DNA of 64,000 nucleotides. Origin: Impatiens glandulifera (Eukaryota; Streptophyta; Magnoliopsida; Ericales; Balsaminaceae). Under the pieces are notes generated by a model. It was given only the letters and a program-made list of their open reading frames with translations. It was not told where the DNA came from and searched no databases. The position numbers and the translations under genes are program-made. Shown here piece by piece: positions 21,382 to 32,040 of this stretch. Position 1 is the stretch's first letter. Every line of letters starts with the position of its first letter. The DNA lies in assembly GCF_907164915.1 (NCBI RefSeq), contig NC_061866.1:25871905-25935904 (forward strand), given 5' to 3'.

Positions 21382-22983
21382 ACTAGGCGACAAATTCTAG
21401 AGGAATATTTCAATTCCGCTTTTATATCCCAGATTGAGCCGAAAAGAGTGGATGAAGCATTGGCAGATCCGGATTGGATCTTGGGAATGCAAGAAGAATT
21501 AAACCAGTTTGAGAGTAATAAGGTCTGGTACCTAGTCCCTAGACCGAAAGATCAACTGGTCATATGAACAAGATGGGTATTTAGAAATAAACTCAATGAA
21601 GACGGTTTGGTCACGAGGAACAAAGCCAGATTAGTGGCACAAGGGTACAAACAGGAAGAAGGAATTGATTTTGAATAATCATTTGCCTATGTAGCTAGGA
21701 TTGAAGCTATTAGGATTTTTTTAGCTTTTGCTGCTTTCAAAAACTTTAAAGTTTTTCAGATGGATGTTAAAAGTGCATTTTTGAATGGTGACCTACGTGA
21801 AGAAGTGTATGTGGAACAACCACCCGGTTTCAAAAATGCTGACCTACCCAACCATGTATACCACTTAAACAAAGCATTGTACGGTTTAAAGCAAGCCCCT
21901 AGAGCTTGGTATGATACACTAACCGCATTTCTATTAAAACATGATTTTACCATCGGTTCGGTGGACAAAACACTATTTAAATTTGAGAAAAAGGAACACA
22001 TCCTACTTGTTCAAATATATGTAGATGATATCATCTTCGGTTCAACCGATCCTAAGCTATGTGATAAATTCTCAACCTTGATGACTAACAAATTTGAAAT
22101 GAGTATGATCGGAGAATTAAGCTTCTTCCTAGGTCTTCAGGTTAAGCAACTCGATGGAGGAACCTTCATCAGTCAACCCAAATATACAAAGGAACTTCTA
22201 AAGAAATTTGGGATGGATACATGCTCCTCAGTCGCTACCCCATTGAGCTCATCGGTCAAATTGGACAAGGATGATGACGGTCAGGTAGTAGACCTGACAA
22301 CTTACCGAGGAATCATCGGCTCTCTTCTATACCTAACAGCAAGTATACCGGATATATTATTTGCGGTCGGTGTGTGCGGGAGATTCCAGGCTAATCTAAA
22401 ACAGTCTCACTACATAGCCGCAAAGCGAATCCTGAAATACCTAAAGGGAACTCCTGAAGTCGGTATGTGGTATCCAAAAGACTCCTCCTTCAACCTCACA
22501 AGTTACATAGATGCAAATTATGCAGGTTGTAAAGTTGACAGAAAAAGCACCAGTGGAACATGCCAATTCCTAGGAGATCGGCTTGTTTCATGGCACAGCA
22601 AGAAACAGACATCGGTTGCCACATCAACCGCAGAAGCTGAGTATCTGGCAGCCGGAAGTTGCTGTTCACAACTTTTATAGATCCAACAACAACTAAAGGA
22701 TTTCGGTATCACAACCGAAGAGTCTCCAATTTTCTGTGATAATACAAGTGCCATAGCAATTACATACAATCCGGTTTTACACTCTAGAACCAAGCACATT
22801 GACATAAGGCACTACATCATTCGGGAACATGTCATGTTGAAGCATATCCGACTGGAATACGTATCGACAGAACAACAAGTAGCCAATATCTTCACAAAGC
22901 CTCTACAGGAAGCTAAGTTTTCTCAATTCAGAATCACACTTGGTTTAACCGATATTAATCAGCTTATCTCTAGAAATGTTTAA
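21382..22983 (+). pseudogene. pol: Element C pol: reverse transcriptase and RNase H
   Basis: Frame 1 throughout, with stops at 21565 (TGA), 21676 (TAA) and 22678 (TAG). RT motifs: [55 protein letters not shown]. RNase [31 protein letters not shown], then after the TAG the SRTKHIDIRHY and FTKPLQEAKFS end, with the terminal TAA at 22981-22983. The TAG at 22678 is at the same codon as in element B. The region 21760-22680 alone is 306 open codons. The segment 20690-22983 is an inverted homologue of 16664-14404. Confidence 0.9.
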
Positions 22984-23423
22984 AAACCGGTTCGAATAGA
23001 CAAAACCGGTAGTTCCTCCTAAACTGTCAGATTCCAAATTCACCAAGGTATCTATGGAAGAACCGCCTTGTCTATCAGTTAGTGTAAACCGACCAGTTAC
23101 TTAGTGCATGCACCAAATAACCGCATCGGAAGGAACAATTGAAAACCAACCGGTTTGGAAGTAGTTTACTTAGGATTATTTGGTCTCCGAACAAAAGTGG
23201 AATAATTATCTGTGTTTGAACTTATCTGTTCTGAAAAACTACCTTTTCAAAGCAAAACGGTCATACCTCAAAAGACGTGAAGATATGACATCTTTCACCG
23301 TCCAGGCCTATGACTCACATCCTAGGTTTTAGACATGCTTATTTCATGCAAAATGCTTTACCCTATGGTTAATAGACACTACTACCTGCTACAAACTGGA
23401 TAATACTATCATCCCTTTACTAA
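22984..23423 (+). other. Spacer between pol and dORF1 of element C
   Basis: About 440 bases with no ORF of note. It contains several CCGGT-type words common in these LTR families and leads into the dORF1 TATA box. Confidence 0.5.
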
Positions 23424-23431
23424 TATATAAG
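23424..23431 (+). promoter_or_regulatory. TATA box upstream of element C dORF1
   Basis: ACTAATATATAAGTTAGGC, with TATATAAG beginning 67 bases before the dORF1 ATG. The leader between is A/C-rich and free of ATG. Confidence 0.6.
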
Positions 23432-23490
23432 TTAGGCAAACCTTTGACAAAACAATCACAAGCTCCAAACTATATTCTCACTAAGACAAA

Positions 23491-24303
23491 ATGTCTCAGT
23501 TTCCAAACATCCTTCAAGTGGATTTCGATTCAGCTCAAGGCACTGAGCATTATGAAGTCTTCAAGATGATTAAATCACTTGAAGACACCGGTCTCAAACA
23601 TTTTCTAGATGTCAAATATGTCATCTTCCCAGAAACAGTCCTGGAATTCTTCTACAATGCTAGGGTTTTCCGGGGTACCCCTCACTTCGACACCCACATT
23701 CAGTCCAAAGTGGGAGGGACCGTGTTTAATTTCACAGAAAGTGACTTCGCCAGATGCTACGATCTTCCAAAGCAAGGGCTCACCGACCTAAACGTTCCGG
23801 CTAAGCTAAAGGCCGAAATCTCCTTAAGCTTTGCTCGGTCAAACCGCCTGGTCGGTGACCACGGTGCCAGGTCATCGCTGAGAGTTGAGTACCAGCTTCT
23901 CAACGATGTTATCGGTCGAGGCATCCTAGGAAAGGATGTGACCAACACCTACTGTGCTACAGTTTTTAACATGATGTCTGCCATCACAACGAACACGCCA
24001 GTCAACTGGTCAAGGGTGTCGTTCGATGTCTTGATCTGTATGATCGGCATTCGCCAAACCGGCCTCATCCCTCAAATTAGCTGCCTACTTTTGGAACTTG
24101 GGGTTCCACTCTGTCCGGGTGAAGGGTTGAACCAGGGCCAGGTCATAACCAAGGAGGTTACCGACTCATTTTATGAGCGGTTGAGAAGGCCTGGAAGAGG
24201 AAGAACCGACACCTCAACTCCTACGGCAACTAAGTCAACTCCTTCCTACAACCGGTCATTTTACTGTACGCACCGGATGTATCAGTGTCCCACCCTATCA
24301 TGA
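23491..24303 (+). CDS. dORF1 of element C, unknown accessory protein (270 aa)
   Basis: Fully open from ATG 23491 to TGA 24303, unlike pol beside it. Domain landmarks: residues about 28-45 LEDTGLKHFLDVKYVIF, 48-56 VLEFFYNAR, 75-95 VFNFTESDFARCYDLPKQGL, 115-135 RLVGDHGARSSLRVEYQLL, 160-180 VFNMMSAITTNTPVNWSRVSF, then RQTGLIPQISCLLLELGVPL and an RRPGRGR-rich, Thr/Ser-rich end. It aligns with dORF1 of element B, and with dORF2/dORF3 more weakly. No signal peptide or membrane span is evident. Its own TATA box lies 67 bp upstream. Being a former host gene captured by the element is possible but unproven; function unknown. Confidence 0.8.
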   Translation: MSQFPNILQVDFDSAQGTEHYEVFKMIKSLEDTGLKHFLDVKYVIFPETVLEFFYNARVFRGTPHFDTHIQSKVGGTVFNFTESDFARCYDLPKQGLTDLNVPAKLKAEISLSFARSNRLVGDHGARSSLRVEYQLLNDVIGRGILGKDVTNTYCATVFNMMSAITTNTPVNWSRVSFDVLICMIGIRQTGLIPQISCLLLELGVPLCPGEGLNQGQVITKEVTDSFYERLRRPGRGRTDTSTPTATKSTPSYNRSFYCTHRMYQCPTLS

Positions 24304-24570
24304 TCATCTCGGTTTAGTCTATGCTATTTTCAGTTTTAATTATTCCCCTTTCGGTTTCTTGTAGTTTCCTCCATTAATGAAACGTAACTTTCAACTTCTA
24401 ACTACATACAAACTTAGTTACTTTCTAACTAGATTCTCTACCTCGAGCTCCGCAACCGGTCAAAAGTAACTCCTTCCCAAGGAGTTTTGGAAACATAAAT
24501 ATTCCATTCATAAATGAGACAAAACTGAATTTAGTATTAAATGTCCCTATTTTCCCTCCAATTTCGGATC

Positions 24571-24578
24571 TATATAAG
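24571..24578 (+). promoter_or_regulatory. TATA box upstream of element C dORF2
   Basis: GGATCTATATAAGGAACCCC, with TATATAAG 68 bases before the start of the dORF2 open frame. Spacing is almost identical to that of dORF1, and a CTCTCTCTCTT leader follows. Confidence 0.65.
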
Positions 24579-24638
24579 GAACCCCACCTTATCAACTCAC
24601 CACATCTTAAAATCAAAATTTCTTGAACTCTCTCTCTC

Positions 24639-25259
24639 TTGACAAAGTTTGAAAATTTGTCGAGCCGAACACTAAGGAACTATTTGAGCATTGATTTCGA
24701 TTCATGCATGGAATATGATGATCTGGAAACAAAGGAACTCATGTTTGAATCAATAATCGACACCGGTCTTCGTGATTTTCTCGAAGAATCCGGACCCATA
24801 CTCATTCCGGAAGTAACCGAGTTCTTCAACAATGCATCTATGAGAGGAGATTTCATTGTTTCCACGGTGAGAAGCCGCTTCGTTTTTCTGGACGAGAGCG
24901 CATTCGCTCAAATGTTCAATTTACCCACTGAAGGGTTTTCCGATTTCCCATCCCGGGTGGGCAGTGCCGCGACCGACTATTCGGAACTGTTCTCCGGAAC
25001 CGAGGTGCCGGTGGAGAACCACGGTCTGAAAACCCGTCTTGCCCACCATATCCAACTACTCTACGAGATTGTCAACCGAGCCATCATTTGCCAATCTTCA
25101 AAACAACACTACTCTAAGAAAGTGTTCAACATGATGACCTACATTGTCAGCAATACACCCATAAATTGGTCATTGGTCATCTTCAATAACCTGAGGACTA
25201 TGGTGGAGACCAAAAGAGGTCTCGGTTACGCTCCTCACTTAAGCCGGCTCTTTCTTTAA
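24639..25259 (+). pseudogene. dORF2 of element C (start codon apparently lost)
   Basis: Open for about 206 codons to the TAA at 25257-25259, but the frame begins at TTG; the first ATG in frame is near 24708, inside the domain. Homology with dORF2 of element B (12521) covers SRTLRNYLSIDF, IIDTGLRDFLEESGP, VTEFFNNAS, FVFLDESAFAQMFNLPTEGFSDFP, VENHGLKTRLAHHIQLL and TPINWSLVIFNNL. An ATG-to-TTG change is the simplest explanation, so translation from the ancestral start is unlikely. The homologous frame of B runs on past this stop position. Confidence 0.7.
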
Positions 25260-25408
25260 GTATTGTCCAGAATTTGGACTAGGTACACCGGCATCCCCAT
25301 CGAATGTTCTCGATAAGGATGGGGTGGAGGACAAGCTCTCTAGAATAGTCATTACATAAGTTGTATTTCTATTTCTGATGTATTCTAAACCGATCAATGT
25401 ATCGGTTT

Positions 25409-25908
25409 NNNNNNNNNNNNNNNNNNNNNNNNNNNNNNNNNNNNNNNNNNNNNNNNNNNNNNNNNNNNNNNNNNNNNNNNNNNNNNNNNNNNNNNNNNNN
25501 NNNNNNNNNNNNNNNNNNNNNNNNNNNNNNNNNNNNNNNNNNNNNNNNNNNNNNNNNNNNNNNNNNNNNNNNNNNNNNNNNNNNNNNNNNNNNNNNNNNN
25601 NNNNNNNNNNNNNNNNNNNNNNNNNNNNNNNNNNNNNNNNNNNNNNNNNNNNNNNNNNNNNNNNNNNNNNNNNNNNNNNNNNNNNNNNNNNNNNNNNNNN
25701 NNNNNNNNNNNNNNNNNNNNNNNNNNNNNNNNNNNNNNNNNNNNNNNNNNNNNNNNNNNNNNNNNNNNNNNNNNNNNNNNNNNNNNNNNNNNNNNNNNNN
25801 NNNNNNNNNNNNNNNNNNNNNNNNNNNNNNNNNNNNNNNNNNNNNNNNNNNNNNNNNNNNNNNNNNNNNNNNNNNNNNNNNNNNNNNNNNNNNNNNNNNN
25901 NNNNNNNN
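25409..25908. other. Assembly gap of exactly 500 N
   Basis: The round length indicates a scaffold placeholder rather than a measured gap. It removes the end of element C (expected dORF3, polypurine tract, 3' LTR). Open frames drawn through it are meaningless. Confidence 0.99.
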
Positions 25909-26401
25909 TAGTTGCGTTCTTTCATTTCCACAATTATTTATTGTTGTTATTGTTATTTCATTAAGAGATACTTCATCTCCTGGTTTCCCAATAATTACAA
26001 AATTAGTTTGTTATATCTAAACACAGTCCAAGAAGGACATTCTTTAAGCACTAAAATTCTAACACTTCAATTTATAAATTTGAATTAACTATTTTGAATA
26101 AATTGTGTAATCATAAATATAAGATAAATAAAATAAAGGTCAAAATAAAATTTAAAAAATATTTGAGATAATTATTATATTAATTAATTAAAAAGTTCAA
26201 AATAAATTAAATAAATCATTTAGGAAAAATATTATATTCATTAAATCCAAAATTAATTTCTTGAAAGGACTCAATTAACTTAAATAATTATTTGAAAAAC
26301 AAATTATAGACATTTGAATTCCAAAATAGTTATTTAATTTTACTTGAGTAGGGCGTTTCCGCATCTCATCAGATCAACAGACGAAAAGGATAACGCATGG
26401 G
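25909..26401. other. AT-rich spacer left of element D
   Basis: No ORF or repeat recognised. It ends GCATGGGCAAAC, whose last five bases form the left target duplication of element D. Confidence 0.6.
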
Positions 26402-26406
26402 CAAAC

Positions 26407-28254
26407 TGTTAGATTAAAGATAAAACATTAATTTATCATGAGTAACCAATGATAAAAAAATTACAAGGTTTTAAATATTTAGATAAAATAATCAAAAAGG
26501 GAGAAATTGTTAGATAAAAATAGTTAATTAATTATTAGTATTAATTAACTATTTAAATAAATAACTTAATCAAGTTAATTTTGTGCAGATAAAAGAAAAC
26601 CGGAAGGAAGTAACTGATCGGTTATATCTCAAATAAAAGAGGCGCAACCGGTATTATCTCTTCGGCCGTATAAAGACGTTGCAACCGGTAGAACCAATCG
26701 GCTTTATCTCTTTGGCTTTATAAAAGAGGCGCAACCAGTATTATCTCTTCGACCGTATAAAGACGGTGCAACCTGTAGAACCAATTGGCTTTATCTCTTC
26801 CGCTTTATAAAAGAGGCGCAACCATTTTTTAAAGGACGGCGCAACCGGTAGAAGACCGGTAGTATCTTTGGTTCTTTTAAAGAAGCGCAACCTATAAAAG
26901 AAAACCGGAAGGAAGCAACTTATATGTTATATCTCAAATAAAAGAGGCGCAACTGGTATTATCTCTTCGACCGTATAAAGACGACGCAATCGGTAGAACC
27001 AATCGGCTTTATAAAAGAAGCGCAACCGGTATTATCCCTTTGGTCGTATAAAAACAGTGCAACCTGTAGAACCAACCAGTATTATTTCTTCGGTTTTATA
27101 AAGACGGCGCAATCTGTAGAAGACCAGTAGTATCTTCGATTCTATATAGAAGTGCAACCGGTTGTCCATTCAGTTTTATTTAAGTACCGCAACCGGTAAA
27201 CTACTTGGTAGTTTTCCCGGTTATTTACAAAAAGCAGAACCGGTTATATGCTAAAACAATTTTATCCAAGGCACAGTCGACAGTTTCCATATCAATTCTA
27301 TGAAAAATATATCCGGTAATTGTAGAGAGAAGTCTTCAAGCATCTAGACTATTATATTGTCATTTCAGTGAAAGACATCTTGGGAGCAGAAGTATGCCAA
27401 ATCAACTCAGACTACTATTTCAGTATAAATCTGATATAGTCTATTTGGAGCAGTTTTCTTTCACATTAATCCAGACAGCCAAATCATTAGAAGACAAAAC
27501 TGTATGCTGATTGCTCCTTTGAAATAATAAATCCAATTAATGATATGTTGACCTAGTAATAGAGTATAAACAAAATAAAGGATATCCCAAAGTTGTACTT
27601 CACTGATCTTCGAGAAACGACGGACTATCAAGGAAATATATCCGTTGACAAAGAAGAATATGATTGTTGTCATATTTTTATTCAAAAGAACAAGCTAAAC
27701 CGATTAACACACCTTTTGACAAATTCACGACCTTACCTTTTGCTCAAGCTATCTATCTGACAAGCTACTCAATATTCACAAGTGTTAGAACCTTACACGT
27801 GTTTATTACAATTTCATCTATTTTGTGTGAGTGGTAAGTATTGTAAGTTGACAGAATATATTTATGTTCAACAAAGTGAAATTGTTGAGACGTCAAAAAC
27901 AAGCAGTCACTAATTGTCGGGTGTTCGATGTAAGTGTTGTAAACGGTTTGAATATTCTAGTGAATATCCTTCTTAAAGGTTTGAGAAGAAGGGATGATGT
28001 ATGAGCTTTATCTCCGAATATCCATAAATCATGTGTTGCATTCCTTTACTACTTTGGGTCCTCTTCTTATTATTTCCTAAACTGTGTTTTTGTTTCTTTA
28101 AGTTGAAACAAACACTTCAGATTCAAGAGTTTGTGACAACTTGCGAAGAATAGAGACCGATAATAACCTCTAACAAGGTTATTATCAAACGGCGTGTGTG
28201 TAAGCGTTCACCTTTGTGAGAGCCAGGTCTCCTTTTGCGATCCCGATCCTAACA
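26407..28254 (+). repeat. 5' LTR of element D (1,848 bp)
   Basis: TGTTAGATTA...GATCCTAACA next to the CAAAC target duplication. The first 102 bp end in a second polypurine-like run (AAAAAGGGAGAAAT) followed by TGTTAGATAAAA, repeating the LTR start. The left half is filled with diverged GCAACCGGTA...TATAAA(G/A)GACGGC units (about 26590-27130). Confidence 0.85.
26590..27130 (+). repeat. Degenerate tandem repeats in the element D U3
   Basis: Units of about 55-60 bp containing GGCGCAACCGGT, TTATCTCTTCGG and TATAAAGACGG recur nine or ten times with drift. The same array opens the 3' LTR near 40290-40735. The repeated TATAAA words make the actual TATA box hard to choose. Confidence 0.7.
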
Positions 28255-28274
28255 AGTTATATCAGAGCAGCTAG
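28255..28274 (+). promoter_or_regulatory. Primer-binding site of element D
   Basis: AGTTATATCAGAGCAGC follows the LTR directly; it is a decayed form of the initiator-Met tRNA site (TGGTATCAGAGC). Confidence 0.7.
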
Positions 28275-28303
28275 TCTCTGTACTCAAGCAACCAAACATC
28301 GAC

Positions 28304-29254
28304 ATGTCTTATAGCGAAAAGGCTCCCCTACTCGAAAGTAAAGACTTCATTGATTGGAAGCTACGTATGCAAGTGCATTTAACCACCATAGACGATGAGA
28401 TGAAGTTTTACCTCACTGATGGTCCAATAATAATTAACAAGAAAATGAACGAGTGGAAACGTGAGGACAGAAGAAGGAACAACCTTGACAGCCTTGGCAG
28501 AAATGCCATTTACAAAACCTTGGACAAGAACACGTTCACAAAAATTAGAGAATGCACTACTACAAAAGAAGTATGGGAGACAATCATCCAGCTTCACAAA
28601 GGAAACGAGCGTACTAAGGAAAACAAGGTCATGGTGGCTACTCAAAAATTTGAAAATATTAAGATGCGTCCCGGAGAAACAATAAAGGAATTTGGTGACC
28701 ATTTAACAAGCATTGTGAATGAACTCTCACTTCTTGGAAAGACATATGACAACAAAGAAACAATTTTCAAAGCTTTAAGGGTTCTCCTTAGCGCTTGGGA
28801 TGCTAAAACCCTGGTGATGAGAGAATAAAGAGGTCTTCATAAGATGAAGTTTCATGATGTCTTCGAAGATCTGAAGGCATGTGAGTTTGAGATGAACATA
28901 AGAAATGAATATGAGGCCTCAACTTCAACACCTACTAGAGTTATGGTGACCTCTGTGCAACCGACAACTCTAGTATCTGTCAAGATAGCCGGGCAGTTTA
29001 GTGATGATACAATGGCCATGCTGGCCAAGAAGTTCGGAAAGTTCATGAAGAAGAATCAACCCAACAATTCCTACAACAACAACTACTCAAACGATAACAA
29101 AGCTAATGTTCGCTATTTTAATTGTGATGCCTTAGGTCACTACAGGTCGGAGTGCTGGAAGCCAAAAAGAGACGACAGAAAGCCAACCAATCAAGAACAA
29201 AGGAAAGATCACATGTCAAACAATAAAATAAGGAGATCCAAAAGGCCTTTCTAG
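28304..29254 (+). pseudogene. gag: Element D Gag (one in-frame TAA, damaged zinc knuckle)
   Basis: ATG at 28304 begins MSYSEKAPLLESKDFIDWKL, parallel to element C Gag. The same frame continues past a TAA at 28826-28828 to 29254. Capsid landmarks match C (VWETIIQLHKGNERTKENK, KFENIKMRPGETIKEF). The zinc knuckle reads YFNCDALGHYRSEC: its first Cys is Tyr, so zinc binding would be lost. This, with the stop, marks the gene as inactive. Confidence 0.85.
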
Positions 29255-29310
29255 CTGATGATAGTGGAAGCCAGTGGGCACATAGTGACGATGAAGGAAT
29301 CAGATGTCTA

Positions 29311-31566
29311 ATGGCAAATAAAGAAGAGGTATTCGACTTTTCCTTTGAGGAATTTACCCGAGAAGATTTTATTACTGAACTCAATGACATGGTCATTGAG
29401 TATAAGAATTTGTCTAATCTCGTACCAACCCAGCTAAATAATCAAACTGATAGAACGATTGAACTATCCTTTGAGAATGAGAAGCTCAAGGAGACAGTTA
29501 GATTGTTGACTAAAGAAAACAAAATAACTAAATATGTGATTGCTGCATGGAAGAAACTTGGAGATGCTGTGATCCAGATGACGAGTCATCAGAGACCTCC
29601 CAATTGCACATTTGGTCTAGGATATGACAACAGCAATCCAGATAAGTCATGAAAATATTTGAAACTCAATAAAGACAAGCTTCCATTTATAACCTTTGTC
29701 AAGAGTACATCAACTAACAATGAAGCAAGTCATGATTCAAAGATGGAAAAGGAACCAACATATATAGGACCAACCGACAAGTTACGGTGGTTTAGTTCTG
29801 AGAGAAGGAAAGCCAATCGGCCGGTTAGACAAGAACACGACAAAAGGCCAGAAAAAGTTCATCAAAGATCAGTATCACAATACAATGAGGAATTAAAAGG
29901 AAGACAGAGAGATGTCAAGTCTAATGCGTGTATGATCATTAAGACTAACACCGGGAGATCTATTCGAATAATTCAAGTATGAATTCCCAAATGACTAATT
30001 AACCGTGGACCCAATGAAATGTGGGTACCAAAAGGTATAAATAGTTATATTTTGTAGGGTAAACAAATTAAACAATTGGAGGACTCGGAATAGTATTTGG
30101 ACATTGGATGCTCAAGGCACATGACAGGAAACAACAAGCTATTAACCGACATTATGAGAGAATCCGGTTCAAAGATCATTTTTGGTGACAACTCTAAGGG
30201 TAAGGCTGTGTGCAAGGATAAGATTTTCCATGGCAACCTGACCATAAATAATATGTTACTTGTTGAAAATCTGTATACTATAATTTTCTTAGTATTAGTC
30301 AAATGTGTGATATAGGATACACTATCGAATTCCACACACAAGCATGCTTAATTAAGAACCAACAGGGAAGTACATTGTTGACAGGACATAGGATAGGAAA
30401 TATTTATAAAGTAGATTGGGAAATTAAATGTCCTAACTTTGTTCGCATGATTGCTAAAAATGACCAAAACTAGTTGTGGCATAAAAGACAAAATCACTTG
30501 AACTTTATAACAATCAACTATATTTGCACTAAAGAGTTAGTTCAATGCATTCCTAATATGAAGTTTTCAAAAGATAATGTATGTTCTGCTTGCCAAATTG
30601 GTAAACAAATCAAATCAACTTTCAAAAGTAAAGGAAATATTCAATCTAAAAGATGTTTAGAGCTTCTACACATGGATCTGTTTGGACGGATTAGTGTAAA
30701 TAGTTTAGGAGGCATGAACTACACATTAGTGATTATTTATGATTACTCTAGATTTACTTGGGTCATTTTCTTAGTTTCCAAAGATCAAGCAACTCCAAAT
30801 CTGATTAAAATGCTTAAAAGAGTACAAAATGAAAATTTTGTACGTGTTAACATAATCATAAGTGATATAGGCACTAAATTTACTAATAGAGTCTTAACAT
30901 CTTATCTTGATGAGTTTGGTATTAGACACGAGTCGTCTAGTGCTAGAAATCCTCAACAAAATGGACTACTGAGAGGAGAAATAGAACCCTCAAGGAAGTT
31001 GTCAGATCCATGATAGCCGATTCGGGTGTTGCTAAGAAACTTTTGGCAGAAGCTATAAATATAGCATTCCACACTCAAAACCGGTCCATGATAAACAAAT
31101 GTTTAATAAAACGCTTTTTAAGGTTTATCATGATAAAGTTCCTAATATCCGGTATTTTAGGATATTTGGTTGTAAGTGTTATATCCACAATAATGGAAAG
31201 AACTATTTGATCCCTTTTGATGCCAAATCTGATGTTGGTATTATGTTGGGATATTATGCAGTTAGTAAAGAATGTAGAGTTTATAACAATAAGACTCTTA
31301 ATGTTGAAGAATCATCCCATGTTGTATTTGATGGATCTATCGAAAGTAACACATCAATAGCCATTGATTTATATAACAGACTGGAAAGTATCAATATTCA
31401 ATCTGATAGTGATGATGAAGTTCAAGTCTACCAAAGATTTGTTTATGACCAAATGGTTAATGACGCTGAAATTCAGCAAGATCAACTTGTTCCACAGCAA
31501 GTAGTTGACACCTCGAACTCTATTGAGGAAACCGGTCGGCCTGAAATTGATCATCCTACCAGTTAG
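29311..31566 (+). pseudogene. pol: Element D pol: linker, protease and integrase, multiply frameshifted
   Basis: Pieces lie in all three frames. 29311-29982 is the acidic linker. 30097-30315 keeps the protease core as DIGCSRHMTG, where the catalytic DSG is now DIG. 30474-31013 has the integrase finger (HKRQNHLN, CSACQIGK) and core MDLFGRI, but the second catalytic motif reads SDIGTKF, and the frame breaks before the catalytic Glu. 31010-31566 carries the C-terminal half (FDAKSDVGIMLGYY, then an acidic linker). No active enzyme is possible. Confidence 0.85.
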
Positions 31567-32040
31567 TCATATATTGATCAAATAACTTGTCGATCAGAGA
31601 ACATTTCAGGACTAAACTTTAAATGGAATAAAGATCATCCTCCTGAGCTAATTATAGGTAACCCCTCTGCACCCATCAGAACTAGGAATTAACTATTATA
31701 AGAATATGGAAATTCTGCATTTATTTTGCAAATTAAACCTAAAAAGGTGGATGAAGCATTGTTGAATCCGATTGGATTTTAGCAATGTAGGAGGAAATAA
31801 ACCAGTTTGAGAAAATAAAGTTTGACATCTAGTTCCAAGACCAACTAATCAATCTATCATTAGAACTAGATGGGTCTTTCGAAATAAATTCCATAAAAAG
31901 GGTTTGGATACGAGGAATAAAGCTAGGCTAGTGGCCCAAGGATACAAACAGGAAGAATGCAATGATTTTGAAGAATCATTTACTCTTGTGGCCAAACTAG
32001 AGGCTATTAGAATCTTTCTAGCATTTGTTGTATTTAAAAA
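31567..32040 (+). pseudogene. Element D pol: RT N-terminal fragment
   Basis: Recognisable but broken: [28 protein letters not shown] and [15 protein letters not shown] appear across frames. It stops in FKN at the AAAAA target duplication of the nested solo LTR and resumes at 33238. Confidence 0.75.

Larger units (their letters stand above)
16683..25408 (+). mobile_element. Element C: Ty1/copia element with two visible downstream ORFs, cut by a gap
   Basis: Order: 5' LTR (16683-17910), degenerate PBS, gag, protease, integrase, RT-RNase H (to 22983), dORF1 (23491), dORF2 (24639), then unsequenced N. Order and content match element B, so a dORF3 and a 3' LTR probably lie in or beyond the gap. 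It appears inserted in, or fused to, element B in head-to-head orientation. No 3' target duplication can be read. Pol carries stops and two frame changes, so this copy is defective although gag and dORF1 are open. Confidence 0.85.

Noticed and set aside
23491..24303. Envelope protein call for dORF1
   Set aside because: Position fits an env-like ORF, but no signal peptide, membrane span or fusion-like segment is visible.
25239..26020. Long open frames through the gap
   Set aside because: Made of N; no sequence supports them.
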